Below are positions 13,538-21,254 of a stretch of DNA of 32,889 nt, piece after piece; position 1 is the first letter of the stretch, and every line of letters starts with the position of its first letter. Under the pieces are notes generated by a model. The model did not search any database. It was not told the DNA's origin and saw only the letters and a list, made by a program, of their open reading frames with translations. The stretch spans positions 1-32,889 of the forward strand of contig JAOMVH010000012.1 of NCBI GenBank assembly GCA_028356795.1, in the 5' to 3' direction. This stretch comes from Aliiglaciecola sp. Its GTDB lineage: Bacteria; Pseudomonadota; Gammaproteobacteria; Enterobacterales; Alteromonadaceae. Position numbers and translations under genes: made by a program.

Positions 13538-15508
13538 ATGGACTTTAGTGGCTCAGCAGCAATAACTGACAATGGTATTAAAAAACATTTCAAGAACATT
13601 GACCCGTGGAAGGCGATATTTGAACTAGCCTGGAATGGTCTCGATGCAAATGCGACAAAAGTCAGCGTAAATATCGCAACAAATGAAATGGAAGGTACTG
13701 AAGCGGTTGATGTATTCGACAATGGTGACGGTATTGATTTTTGGAATATTAAGGATAATTTTGCCAAGTTTAACGATTCTTCTAAATCAGACGTCGATCA
13801 GCATGGTAGCCACGGGCGTGGGAGATTATCTTTTTTTAGAATTGCTGAGAACGCGACTTGGTTTACAAAGCACAATGGCGAAAATGCTAGAATCAAGATT
13901 TGCGCTTCTGCCATAAAGAAATTTGATGGAACTTCAATAGATGACTCCTTGCAACATGCTGCGTTGGTAAAAGAATCCAAAGGTACTATTGTACTTTTGA
14001 ACAACTGTGAAACTAATTTACCACCCACAGAAAATTTAATGCCGAAATTTACCACAGAGTTTGGCTGGTATTTGGCATTAAACAGTCGAAAATCCTTACT
14101 TTTAAATGGCAATCAAGTTCCTGTACCAAAGCATGACTTACATGAATTTACCGTTAGCATCGACGACCACAACTTCAGCTTAAAAATTATTAGGTGGCAT
14201 GAGAAACCTACCTCGGAGAAGTCATATTATTATTTGCTGAGTTGCGACAGTAAAATTCTTCATAAAAAGCTGAGTAGCTTCAACAACAAAGGGGATTTTT
14301 GGGTCAGCGTATATGTAGAATCGACTTGGAATGATGATTTTGTTGAAGAACAGCCTGATATGTTCAACACGGACAAAAATACCTGCGAGTCACCCACATA
14401 CAAAAACTTGGTGTCGCAGATCCAATCCCTTGTTCAAAATGTCTATGATGAATTTTTGAGACGGTTCGCTGAAGAGCAGATAGATAAGTTTGAAGAAGAA
14501 GGTGTATTTCCGAACTATCAACATGAAACTAAAGAATATGCAGACTGGAGGCTGAATAATACCAAGAGACTTGTCACTGAAATCTACATAGCTGATCCGC
14601 AGGTATTCAAAAAACTAAATCTGAAACAAAAGAAAATAATTGTTAGACTACTGGATAAAATAACAGTATCAGACCATAATGATAGTCTGTTTGAAGTCTT
14701 AAATGAAGTGCTTGATTTAGAACCTGAAGAAATGATGACCTTTGCAGAGCAAATAAAAAAATCACAACTAGAGCACATCATAAATACGATTGAGGTGTTG
14801 CATCGTCGTGAGGCTTCAGTGCATTGCATACGAGAAGTAATGCGTAATCACTATAAAGACGTGCTAGAAACGCCTGATCTACAGCTGGTCATTGAAAACA
14901 ATACATGGTTGTTTGGTGCTAAATACGAAACGCTTGGTGCAGAAGAAAATGACTTCCAGTCAATTGCCAAAAATCTAAGAGACACGCTCCCTAAAATTAA
15001 TGATGTAAATGAAGAAGATCTAGAAGACGCGTCTCAAATAGACGGTGTCAGAAAGCAGGTAGATTTGTTTCTGGCAAGGAAAGTGCCGAGAGTTAACAGC
15101 TTAGGTAAACGCTGTTTTCATTGTGTAGTCGTTGAAATCAAGCGACCTGGTATTGCGTTAAATAAAAGGCATCTCGAACAATTACAAGAGTATGCTGATA
15201 TTTTGACCGTACACCCAGAATTTAGCAGCCAGCATATGACTATCGATTTGGTCCTCGTTGGCAGAAAAATTTCTGGGCAAGATGCACGTATTCCAAGGGA
15301 GCTAAAAACCAGTGCTGATAAAGGTGAGCCAGGTTTGGTCAGTGATGATGGCAGGGTAAAATGTTTTGTTAAGACTTGGGAAACGATACTCGATGAATTC
15401 GACTTGGCTAATGATTATCTTCTTTCTAACTTAAACTCCAAGAAACAGGACTTATCTGGTTATTCAACTTCAGAGCTTGTGAAGAAGCTTCAGAGGCCGA
15501 GCCATTAA
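13538..15508 (+). CDS. GHKL ATPase fused to a Shedu-like PD-(D/E)XK nuclease, copy 1
   Basis: A 656-aa protein with GAGGTT-poor but AAGGA-containing leader before ATG 13538. The N-terminal Bergerat-fold ATPase has ELAWNGLDANA (E29, N33, D36), DNGDGI (61-66) and the lid HGSHGRGRLSFF (89-100), most like MORC/Hsp90-type ATPases. Helical middle parts follow (QKKIIVRLLDKITVSDHN near 364-381). The C-terminal part has VIENNTWLFG (451-460), QVDLFL with D509, and VVEIKRPG with E533 and K535, as in the Shedu (DUF4263) nuclease of the PD-(D/E)XK fold. No membrane segment. A second copy at 28185-30170 is about 60-65% identical by eye. An ATP-gated DNA-cleaving defence protein is the likely role; this is inference from the domains and the island. 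Confidence 0.75.
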   Translation: MDFSGSAAITDNGIKKHFKNIDPWKAIFELAWNGLDANATKVSVNIATNEMEGTEAVDVFDNGDGIDFWNIKDNFAKFNDSSKSDVDQHGSHGRGRLSFFRIAENATWFTKHNGENARIKICASAIKKFDGTSIDDSLQHAALVKESKGTIVLLNNCETNLPPTENLMPKFTTEFGWYLALNSRKSLLLNGNQVPVPKHDLHEFTVSIDDHNFSLKIIRWHEKPTSEKSYYYLLSCDSKILHKKLSSFNNKGDFWVSVYVESTWNDDFVEEQPDMFNTDKNTCESPTYKNLVSQIQSLVQNVYDEFLRRFAEEQIDKFEEEGVFPNYQHETKEYADWRLNNTKRLVTEIYIADPQVFKKLNLKQKKIIVRLLDKITVSDHNDSLFEVLNEVLDLEPEEMMTFAEQIKKSQLEHIINTIEVLHRREASVHCIREVMRNHYKDVLETPDLQLVIENNTWLFGAKYETLGAEENDFQSIAKNLRDTLPKINDVNEEDLEDASQIDGVRKQVDLFLARKVPRVNSLGKRCFHCVVVEIKRPGIALNKRHLEQLQEYADILTVHPEFSSQHMTIDLVLVGRKISGQDARIPRELKTSADKGEPGLVSDDGRVKCFVKTWETILDEFDLANDYLLSNLNSKKQDLSGYSTSELVKKLQRPSH

Positions 15509-15870
15509 TCAATACTCACCGAGATTGTTTCGCCTGAAGCGTTTAACTAGAAACTATCTACCCATACTGCATGGATAGTTTCGCTTAAAGGTCAACACTA
15601 TAGAGATCTAAAGGTATACAAAAAGTAAGGACAAGCAGCTAAATAGAATCGTCTCACCCGTATTTTGATTATCTCGTGACCACAGTGAGTTGAGTCTAAC
15701 ACTTAACATAACACCGCATCATTACCACCAGCCTTCCCATTCTTGGCGCGCAATATGTGGACCCTCATCATCATACGTCAATCATTTTTTACCTAGCGGG
15801 GTTCACTATTCAAAAGATTCTGGAATGGAGGTCAAGTGTCAAAAGAAAATGTATTCAATTGAGTAATGTT
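15509..15870. other. Intergenic region before the right end of element 1
   Basis: No gene is supported. An inverted repeat GAAACTATC (15550-15558) / GATAGTTTC (15574-15582) lies 42 bp after the nuclease gene and may be its terminator, though no T-run follows. Isolated arm-like hexamers TGGACC (15758) and GGTCAA (15830) are present but out of phase with the main array. Confidence 0.4.
15550..15582 (+). terminator. Hairpin after copy 1 of the GHKL-Shedu gene
   Basis: A 9-bp perfect stem with a 15-base loop. The absence of a T-run makes intrinsic termination uncertain. Confidence 0.3.
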
Positions 15871-15875
15871 CTAGT

Positions 15876-15946
15876 GGTCGCGCAAAGCTGTAAACTGGCC
15901 GGTCAAATTGCGTCGGCTGGTCCATTCAAATAGTTTAGGCGGTTCA
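15876..15946 (+). repeat. Four direct GGTCCA-type arm sites at the right end of element 1
   Basis: GGTCGC (15876), a weak site at 15897 (GGCCGG, or GGTCAA at 15901), GGTCCA (15919) and GGTTCA (15941), spaced 21-22 bp. The array has the same orientation and step as those at 604 and 21072. No inverted trio follows on the right. Confidence 0.55.
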
Positions 15947-15952
15947 ATGAGA

Positions 15953-15978
15953 CCGGACTATGCACCATTTAATAACAG
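15953..15978. repeat. Half-conserved core at the right end of element 1
   Basis: CCGGACTATG followed by CACCAT at 15963, exactly 22 bp after the last direct site. The left arm matches the locus 1 core at 7 of 10 positions and CACC is identical. The right arm (TTAATAACAG) is not conserved. This is what an attR-like junction would look like: element arm plus core on the left, foreign DNA on the right. Confidence 0.5.
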
Positions 15979-16031
15979 AAAAATGTAGCTATCTGAAAAA
16001 TATAGTATTTCTTGTTTTACTTGTTTCGTAA

Positions 16032-17222
16032 GTGGCTTGCACACATATGAATGGTAGGATCTACGATCCAAACTTGGGTCGATTCCTTCAGGCTGATCCG
16101 CATATTCAAGCACCGAAGAATAGCCAGAACTATAACCGTTATAGCTATGTGTTGAATAACCCGTTGAGTTATACCGATCCGAGTGGGTATTTTTTCAAGA
16201 AACTATGGCAGGCGACAACCGGAAATATTCTTAGAGCAATCGCAAAAGTACCGATTTTAAACACAGCAATAAATGTAGGGTTGAATTTTATTCCTGGTTG
16301 CCAAGTTTGGTGTAGTGCTGCATTTAGTGCTGCTACTACTTATGCAGTAACAGGAAGTTTAAAGGCGGCGTTTACTTCAGGAGCAATTACTGCCGCTACA
16401 GCATATGCATTTTCTCAAATTGGCTCTCATTTTGATGGTCTCGATGGTGTGAATGGCGGAACGTATAACTTTGGCGGAAATATGCTAACTGGAGGAGAGG
16501 TAGCTCAACAAATAGCGGCACATGCGGTTGTCGGTGGTATTTCATCTGATCTTCAAGGTGGTAAATTTGGTCATGGTTTCTTTAGTGCGGGTGTCACTAA
16601 AGGAATTGGCGGAGCATTTCTTCCGGGCGGCGATAACTTAACTACAGGTGAAATCGCTCAAGGTACGGTTGTATCGGCAATTATTGGTGGTACTGCATCT
16701 AAAATATCAGGTGGTAAATTTGCCAATGGTGCTCAGACGGGAGCTTTCCAGTTTCTGTTTAATCAAGCGGGTAGAGCTTTAGCTGAAAGACGAGCAAGGC
16801 GAGGTCCAATCGGGCCTGCTGCCGCTAGGTCTCCTGAGGAGCAAGCTGCAATATTTGCCAACTTAGGTATTACTGCTGGAGGTGTCGTGATCTGTGTAGC
16901 AACCGGATGCACTGGCTTACCAGCTTACCTGATGGCAACCGCAACCGTATTATCTGCTGATCAGATTTTAAGTATTACCGACGGGTCAAGCCCAGTTACT
17001 TTTACCCTTCAGGAATTGGGGATATCAGAGGGAAATGCGGTAATTGTGCGTGATTCGGCTGTTCTTGCCTTGGATGTTGTTTATGTTCCTAGACGAATAA
17101 ATGCGGCTTTCAGATCAACTAGTAATGTTACGCCTTTAACTGATAAGCTTTCAGACTTTCTGGCAGTCGGCAGCAGTGCAAACTCGATCAACTCCTTATC
17201 ACAAAGTGCAGGATCTAATTAA
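16032..17222 (+). CDS. Orphan Rhs C-terminal tip with variable toxin domain, copy 1
   Basis: The frame opens with GTG 16032 and contains the Rhs core end HMNGRIYDPNLGRFLQADPH and NYNRYSYVLNNPLSYTDPSG, then a glycine/alanine-rich hydrophobic stretch with two GGxxSDLQGGKFGHGF / ASKISGGKFANGA repeats. A variable C-terminus (about residues 250-396) follows. Complete Rhs proteins are over 1,300 aa; here everything before HMNG is missing and there is no ribosome site, so it is probably silent until recombined with a full rhs gene. The C-terminal toxin is not recognised. The membrane gene just downstream is the likely immunity gene. The break point is the same residue as in the tip at 30218. Confidence 0.75.
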   Translation: MACTHMNGRIYDPNLGRFLQADPHIQAPKNSQNYNRYSYVLNNPLSYTDPSGYFFKKLWQATTGNILRAIAKVPILNTAINVGLNFIPGCQVWCSAAFSAATTYAVTGSLKAAFTSGAITAATAYAFSQIGSHFDGLDGVNGGTYNFGGNMLTGGEVAQQIAAHAVVGGISSDLQGGKFGHGFFSAGVTKGIGGAFLPGGDNLTTGEIAQGTVVSAIIGGTASKISGGKFANGAQTGAFQFLFNQAGRALAERRARRGPIGPAAARSPEEQAAIFANLGITAGGVVICVATGCTGLPAYLMATATVLSADQILSITDGSSPVTFTLQELGISEGNAVIVRDSAVLALDVVYVPRRINAAFRSTSNVTPLTDKLSDFLAVGSSANSINSLSQSAGSN

Positions 17223-17232
17223 TGGTGCCAAT

Positions 17233-17667
17233 ATGAAAAGGTTGATCTTCCTAGTTTGTTTAGTTTTTGTGCCAATTTATTCAATTTTTAAATACGTTTC
17301 TCTACCTAGTATTAGTGATGTTGTTTTTGAAGAGATTAAAGGGGAGTTAATTTGTTCGTCAAAGAATAATCACTATCAATTTTTACTTAAAGGAATTGAG
17401 CAGACGTACATAGTAAGGGTAAAGGAATCATGTGATGACAAAACGCTTCCTCTTAGGGATAAGTATTATGCGGGCATTGTCGGTGATAAGGTATGGATTT
17501 TGAGTGTTAACCAAATTGAAATCGTCAACTACGAAACATCACTGGAACTTGCAAAAAAAGACATACTATACTTTCTGTTTTTTTGGTTTTCTTGCGGTGT
17601 GATTTTTTATTGCATAATAGCCATTAAAGGAAAGTTCACTAGCAAAGAAAAAATCAAAAATATTTAA
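17233..17667 (+). CDS. Candidate immunity protein, two-helix membrane protein
   Basis: A 144-aa protein starting at ATG 17233, 10 bp after the rhs stop. An N-terminal hydrophobic segment (LIFLVCLVFVPIYSIF) and a C-terminal one (ILYFLFFWFSCGVIFYCIIAI) flank a ~90-residue extracytoplasmic part with paired cysteines. A membrane protein right after an Rhs toxin tip is the usual place of its immunity gene, so a membrane- or periplasm-acting toxin is plausible. It is followed by a clear terminator. No family recognised. Confidence 0.55.
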   Translation: MKRLIFLVCLVFVPIYSIFKYVSLPSISDVVFEEIKGELICSSKNNHYQFLLKGIEQTYIVRVKESCDDKTLPLRDKYYAGIVGDKVWILSVNQIEIVNYETSLELAKKDILYFLFFWFSCGVIFYCIIAIKGKFTSKEKIKNI

Positions 17668-17682
17668 CTCCTATTTGAAACC

Positions 17683-17708
17683 AAACCCGCTACGGCGGGT
17701 TTTGTATT
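17683..17708 (+). terminator. Intrinsic terminator after rhs module 1
   Basis: AAACCCGC / GCGGGTTT stem (17683-17690 and 17695-17702) with a TACG loop, followed by a short T-rich tail. A near copy with the same lead sequence GAAACCAAACCCGCT occurs at 32268-32282 after the second rhs module. Confidence 0.75.
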
Positions 17709-17804
17709 TACTTCGTTTGATATCTCGGATTAAGGCCCCACCTCTGAATTAGGCTGGGAAAGAAAACGCTTGGTCGAATTTTATTTGTGAATGTAGGGAG
17801 TTCA

Positions 17805-19007
17805 ATGTTCGAGTTTAACGGAAAGAAAATATATGCCACGGACTTAACATCAAGGTTCCTAGACAGTGCGACTCAGCAGGTTAAGCAAGAATTTGGTGAA
17901 CGATTTCGTTCCATTCGTCATCCAAAGTCCGGCGAGTTTCCCACAGTAGTGGCACACGGTAATTCCTTATCTGACCTATCGCTAAAAATTGAAGGCTCTG
18001 AAGAACTTATCGAACATATCAAAAGTAAGTTGCCCGAAGAAGAAACTACCCATGTAAATTTTGTCGCAAGGAGAAAGATTTTGACGCCCAAAGTATTTTT
18101 AAGTTTTGGTTGGGAGGACCATGACCTTGCAGGCAAAATTGCAAATGAACTTATGAGACAAGGGATAGATACCTGGTGGGCCGACTGGGAAATTAAAGCT
18201 GGAGATAGTATTAGGCGACGTATCGACGAAGGCTTGGGCAGATGCACGCATTTTCTTGTTTTGATGTCACCCAATTCAATTGATAAGCCTTGGGTAAAAG
18301 AGGAGATGGACGCTGGCTTTAGTAGGATGCTTGATGATGCATGTACCTTCTTGCCACTTCGTTACAACCTTTCGCATGAACAGTTACCACCACTGCTCAA
18401 AGGCCGCCTAAGTCCTGAAGTATCAGACGATTTAAAGTTAACTCAACTTATTAACGACATCCACGGCATATCGCGGAAGCCTCCATTAGGGAAGTCGCCA
18501 ATAGATCAAAATCTTCCAGACACGGGCTTTAGCGTTGCGGCAACGACGATCGCAAAAGTATTTTGTGCTGAATCCGAGCATGGCTCAAGCAATGATCCCA
18601 GTTTCTCTATGGAAGAACTGATGGAAAAGACGGGATTAAGTAAAGATGATGCGGTAGATGCCTTATATGAGCTGAGAAATTTTATCACAGATGAACATTA
18701 CAGCGTTATCCCTGACAAAGAGCTTTTCGTTGAGTTCGACAAAGCCTTTATGGAATGGGACCCGGAAAAGGATGCACTTCGAATTGCATCCTCGCTAATT
18801 AATGACACAAGCTTTCCAACGAGTGTACCTCAAATGGCCGAAAAATTTGGATGGTCAAGTAGACGAATGAATCCCGCTTTGAATTACCTAACAGGCCGCG
18901 AGATATGCCGAGACACTGAAATCTGCGGTTGTTACCCTTGGGAACAACCTTATCTTCAGGAAAGTAAAGCGGGAAGTATTCGCCGATTTGTGAAGAGTCG
19001 CTCCTAA
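17805..19007 (+). CDS. TIR-domain protein, putative NADase effector
   Basis: A 400-aa protein with start ATG 17805, chosen because AGGGAG lies 8 bases upstream; an ATG at 17787 lacks such a site. Residues ~1-92 are unassigned. The TIR domain runs about 95-215: VFLSFGWEDHDLAGKIANEL, then DTWWADWEIKAGDS with the likely catalytic Glu129, and FLVLMSPNSIDKPWVKEE. The C-terminal ~180 residues look like winged-helix repeats (SMEELMEKTGLSKDDAVDAL and VPQMAEKFGWSSRRMNPAL). Bacterial TIR proteins hydrolyse NAD+ or make cyclic ADP-ribose signals in abortive infection. It is in an operon with the next gene (32-bp gap). Confidence 0.8.
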   Translation: MFEFNGKKIYATDLTSRFLDSATQQVKQEFGERFRSIRHPKSGEFPTVVAHGNSLSDLSLKIEGSEELIEHIKSKLPEEETTHVNFVARRKILTPKVFLSFGWEDHDLAGKIANELMRQGIDTWWADWEIKAGDSIRRRIDEGLGRCTHFLVLMSPNSIDKPWVKEEMDAGFSRMLDDACTFLPLRYNLSHEQLPPLLKGRLSPEVSDDLKLTQLINDIHGISRKPPLGKSPIDQNLPDTGFSVAATTIAKVFCAESEHGSSNDPSFSMEELMEKTGLSKDDAVDALYELRNFITDEHYSVIPDKELFVEFDKAFMEWDPEKDALRIASSLINDTSFPTSVPQMAEKFGWSSRRMNPALNYLTGREICRDTEICGCYPWEQPYLQESKAGSIRRFVKSRS

Positions 19008-19039
19008 CGAATTGATCAACATGCCAGGGAGAAAATAAA

Positions 19040-19858
19040 ATGTCTGAACTAAGTGACGCAGGCGATAAAAAAATGCCAGAGAGCGGCAAGGTAGCAAAAA
19101 TATCGCGCGGCGCTTTGCAGGCAGTTGGCGGTGCAGTGCCCTTTGCCGGAGGTGTTTTTTCCGCTATCGCTGGTGCTTGGTCGGAAGGCGAACAAGACAA
19201 AGTTAATCGCTTTTTTGATGAATGGGTACGAATGCTCCAAGACGAGCTAAAAGAGAAAGAGCAGACCATCATTGAAATCATGGCGCGCCTCGACCTTCAG
19301 GATGAGGCTATTTCAGAAAGAATTACCAGCGCAGAGTACCAATCTTTAGTTAAGAAAACGTTTAGGGAATGGTCTGGTGCGGAGAGTGAATCGAAACGTG
19401 TATACATTCGAAACATTTTATCAAACGCTGCTGCTTCAAAGGTTTCCAGCGATGATGTCATACGCATGTACATTGACTGGATTAATCAATATTCAGAACT
19501 GCATTTCCAAGTCATTGGTGCCATTTACAATGCTGATGGTATCTCTAGAGGTGAAGTTTGGCGTAAAATCGGCAAAGGAGCAGTTAGAGAAGACTCCGCA
19601 GATGCAGACTTGTACAAACTTCTGTTCAGGGATTTAAGCACTGGCGGCATTATCCGACAACATCGAGAAATTGACCGTTTTGGTAATTTCAGGCCGAAGC
19701 AAACTTCTCGACGCCCAAAAGGGAGTGGACCAAAGCAGCCGGTTTCTGCGTTTGATGAAAACGAAGGGTATGATTTAACGGAGCTAGGTAAACAATTTGT
19801 GCATTACGCCATGTCAGAATTACCGCTCAAAATTGAATTTCAAGAAGAGAGTCAGTGA
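19040..19858 (+). CDS. TIR-associated protein with glycine-rich hydrophobic segment
   Basis: A 272-aa protein with GGGAG before ATG 19040. Residues ~24-48 (ALQAVGGAVPFAGGVFSAIA) form a glycine-rich hydrophobic segment, followed by a long charged helix (EWVRMLQDELKEKEQTIIEI) and a helical domain (SESKRVYIRNILSNAAA). The C-terminal part seems winged-helix-like. The arrangement suggests a sensor or membrane-active partner for the TIR protein. No named family is recognised, and the pair does not look like Thoeris ThsA/ThsB because no SIR2 domain or membrane NAD enzyme is present. Confidence 0.6.
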   Translation: MSELSDAGDKKMPESGKVAKISRGALQAVGGAVPFAGGVFSAIAGAWSEGEQDKVNRFFDEWVRMLQDELKEKEQTIIEIMARLDLQDEAISERITSAEYQSLVKKTFREWSGAESESKRVYIRNILSNAAASKVSSDDVIRMYIDWINQYSELHFQVIGAIYNADGISRGEVWRKIGKGAVREDSADADLYKLLFRDLSTGGIIRQHREIDRFGNFRPKQTSRRPKGSGPKQPVSAFDENEGYDLTELGKQFVHYAMSELPLKIEFQEESQ

Positions 19859-19881
19859 TTTTGAAGGAGTCTCTCCAACTA

Positions 19882-19930
19882 CGAGTGATATCAACAGTAA
19901 CGCCCACTAATGAAGTATCACTCGTTTATT
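19882..19930 (+). terminator. Possible terminator after the TIR pair
   Basis: CGAGTGATA (19882-19890) and TATCACTCG (19916-19924) form a perfect 9-bp stem with a 25-base loop, followed by TTTATT. The long loop lowers confidence. Confidence 0.4.
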
Positions 19931-19990
19931 AAATATGACTGAAAATGCGCTAAACTTTCAGAGCAATTTCATATTCGGGAGGAGAGAAAT

Positions 19991-20438
19991 TTGCGTCTGA
20001 GTCATCAAAGCGATATTGGAAACCCTGCTATAGCATTGTGCTATCGAGCGATAGAAGAGCCTGAGTTTTCTCCACAAAGTTTGGCTATCGCCTTGGCTTT
20101 GAAAAACGAGCTTACCAATGATTTCCTGCATGAGTTAAGTACATCATATACCAATCGGGCTGATCTTACCTGTCACTGAGGTAAAAAAGTCGTGGGTGAC
20201 TTCCTCGGTTAGAAAGACATTGAGACTTACTCAAGCCGAAAGCGTTTACGGACTTTGCAGAGTTTGGGGCATGTTGATGCAGCAGTTCGGACAGCGCGAC
20301 GATTTAGCTGAACGATGGCTGGTAACACCCAAGTTACCTCTGTGCGGTGAAAAACCGATTACGCTTATGCGTAGTGGAGCCGGAAAAGAAGCGGTGATCG
20401 GTATGCTCGAACGCATGCTAACGGGTGATTTTTCATAA
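19991..20438 (+). pseudogene. MbcA/ParS-type antitoxin, frameshifted
   Basis: TTG 19991 follows GGGAGGAGAG and opens 62 codons (MRLSHQSDIGNPAIALCYRA...) ending at TGA 20177-20179. The frame one base over continues IPIGLILPVTEVKKSWVTSS, then LTQAESVYGLCRVWG and DDLAERWLVTPKLPLCGEKP, to TAA 20438. The latter is the MbcA/ParS/Xre antitoxin C-terminal domain (AxxWL.TP...L.G..P..L). A single frameshift near 20145 would join them into a ~148-aa antitoxin. Alternatively a short second protein starts at GTG 20196. Confidence 0.6.
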
Positions 20439-20517
20439 CAGAGAAATAGTAATCAGACTCAACATATTTGTGTTTTCACTTCTTTTTACTAAAATAAAAA
20501 ACTGTATAAACTGCTGT

Positions 20518-20961
20518 ATGAACAATATGAACGCACTTATCCCTGTAGCACCTCAAAGCGTCGATCCATTTGGCGGCTTAGTCTTAATCGATCCCCGTTA
20601 TGAATCTGAACGCATAGGTGAATATGCGGGATATGTCACCAAAATCAATATTGTGTTTGAAACACAAGGCCCCTGGCGACTGTGTATAGCGCCTCGGCAT
20701 TCAATCGATAGAGTGCAGTTACTTAACTCGGATGATGTTAAAGATAATGATAACAACGTAGTCGATTTGATTGATTTGCTTGGCCATCCGCTTTATCTGC
20801 CTATGTCTGATGTGTTAATTCTTGAAACACGCGAACAAATGTCTCGTTGTATAACCTATCTGTCGAGGGAGTCTGATATTCAACATGCGTTATCGCAGGA
20901 AGCATTTATCAATTGGAAAAAGGAGCATCAAGAAAAAATCCGTTCTTCTCACGTCGCCTGA
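20518..20961 (+). CDS. Unrecognised protein following the MbcA/ParS-like antitoxin
   Basis: A 147-aa frame from ATG 20518 (or ATG 20527, MNALIPVAPQ). Neither start has a good ribosome site. An upstream in-frame ATG at 20425 would add a hydrophobic, lysine- and cysteine-rich stretch that overlaps the antitoxin and looks non-coding. The protein contains VDPFGGLVLIDPRYESERIG, GPWRLCIAPRHS and DLLGHPLYLPMSDVLILE. The expected partner would be a RES-domain toxin, and I do not see RES motifs. It could be a different toxin or an unrelated gene. Confidence 0.5.
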   Translation: MNNMNALIPVAPQSVDPFGGLVLIDPRYESERIGEYAGYVTKINIVFETQGPWRLCIAPRHSIDRVQLLNSDDVKDNDNNVVDLIDLLGHPLYLPMSDVLILETREQMSRCITYLSRESDIQHALSQEAFINWKKEHQEKIRSSHVA

Positions 20962-21071
20962 ACACATATGTATTTTTCAAAATCACCCCATCTGAAATAG
21001 CTCTAGTATCAATTTCCCTTTCTGAAAATTGTCGATAGTTCAGCGCAGTATTCCGCCCATACTACATGTAT
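20962..21071. other. Leader of the second arm-site locus
   Basis: Noncoding. CCTTTCTGAAAATT at 21017-21030 lies about 50 bp before the first arm site, as CTTTTCTGAAAAAA does at locus 1. A weak ATTCCG at 21050, 22 bp before the first strong site, may be a fifth, degenerate arm site. Confidence 0.35.
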
Positions 21072-21140
21072 GGTCCATTTTTCATAACCGTGGTCCGCAC
21101 TAATCAGAATTTTGTCCTCGATTTTCAGGATCGCGGTCCA
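21072..21140 (+). repeat. Four direct GGTCCA-type arm sites, locus 3
   Basis: GGTCCA (21072), GGTCCG (21092), TGTCCT (21113) and GGTCCA (21135), steps 20, 21 and 22 bp, the same orientation and number as at 604 and 15876. Confidence 0.65.
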
Positions 21141-21146
21141 AATTCA

Positions 21147-21172
21147 ACGTAATTTGCAGGTGCATATTATGT
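21147..21172. repeat. Core, candidate recombination crossover site, locus 3
   Basis: ACGTAATTTG - CAGGTG - CATATTATGT. The centre begins at 21157, exactly 22 bp after the last direct site. TAATTTGCA/TGCATATTA gives a near-perfect palindrome. Aligned with the reverse complement of the locus 1 core, 15 of 22 central positions match, including AGGTG. Confidence 0.5.
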
Positions 21173-21200
21173 CAAAATCATCCATTCATTCTGAATGTTT

Positions 21201-21247
21201 GGGACCGAATTCTAAAAAGCATGGACCAGCATTATGTCGCTTGGACC
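21201..21247 (-). repeat. Three inverted GGTCCA-type arm sites, left end of element 2
   Basis: GGGACC (21201), TGGACC (21222) and TGGACC (21242), at steps of 21 and 20 bp, starting 44 bp after the core centre as at locus 1. The last one ends 7 bp before the stop codon of the divergent gene. Confidence 0.65.
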
Positions 21248-21254
21248 ATAAATG

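Larger units (their letters stand above)
693..15968 (+). mobile_element. Element 1: DDE/tyrosine-recombinase element carrying Gabija and GHKL-Shedu
   Basis: The left boundary is placed at the core 683-708, followed by three inverted sites. The right boundary is placed at the four direct sites 15876-15946 and the half-core at 15953. The mobility genes occupy 834-6267 and the cargo 6403-15508. The right half-core matches the left core at 7 of 10 arm positions plus CACC. Exact termini and any target duplication were not resolved. Minus-strand genes at 11237-13165 may be older passengers of different origin. Confidence 0.55.
15963..21162 (+). mobile_element. Cargo-only segment between two core sites
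   Basis: Bounded on the left by the half-core at 15953 and on the right by the direct array 21072-21140 with its core at 21147. It has a right-end array but no inverted trio and no transposase or recombinase. Cargo: orphan rhs tip with immunity candidate, a TIR pair, and a broken antitoxin with a partner. It may be a non-autonomous unit mobilised in trans, or an element whose left part was replaced by rhs DNA. Confidence 0.4.

Noticed and set aside
17805-19858. Thoeris system
   Set aside because: A TIR protein is present but the partner has no SIR2 or macro-type domain.
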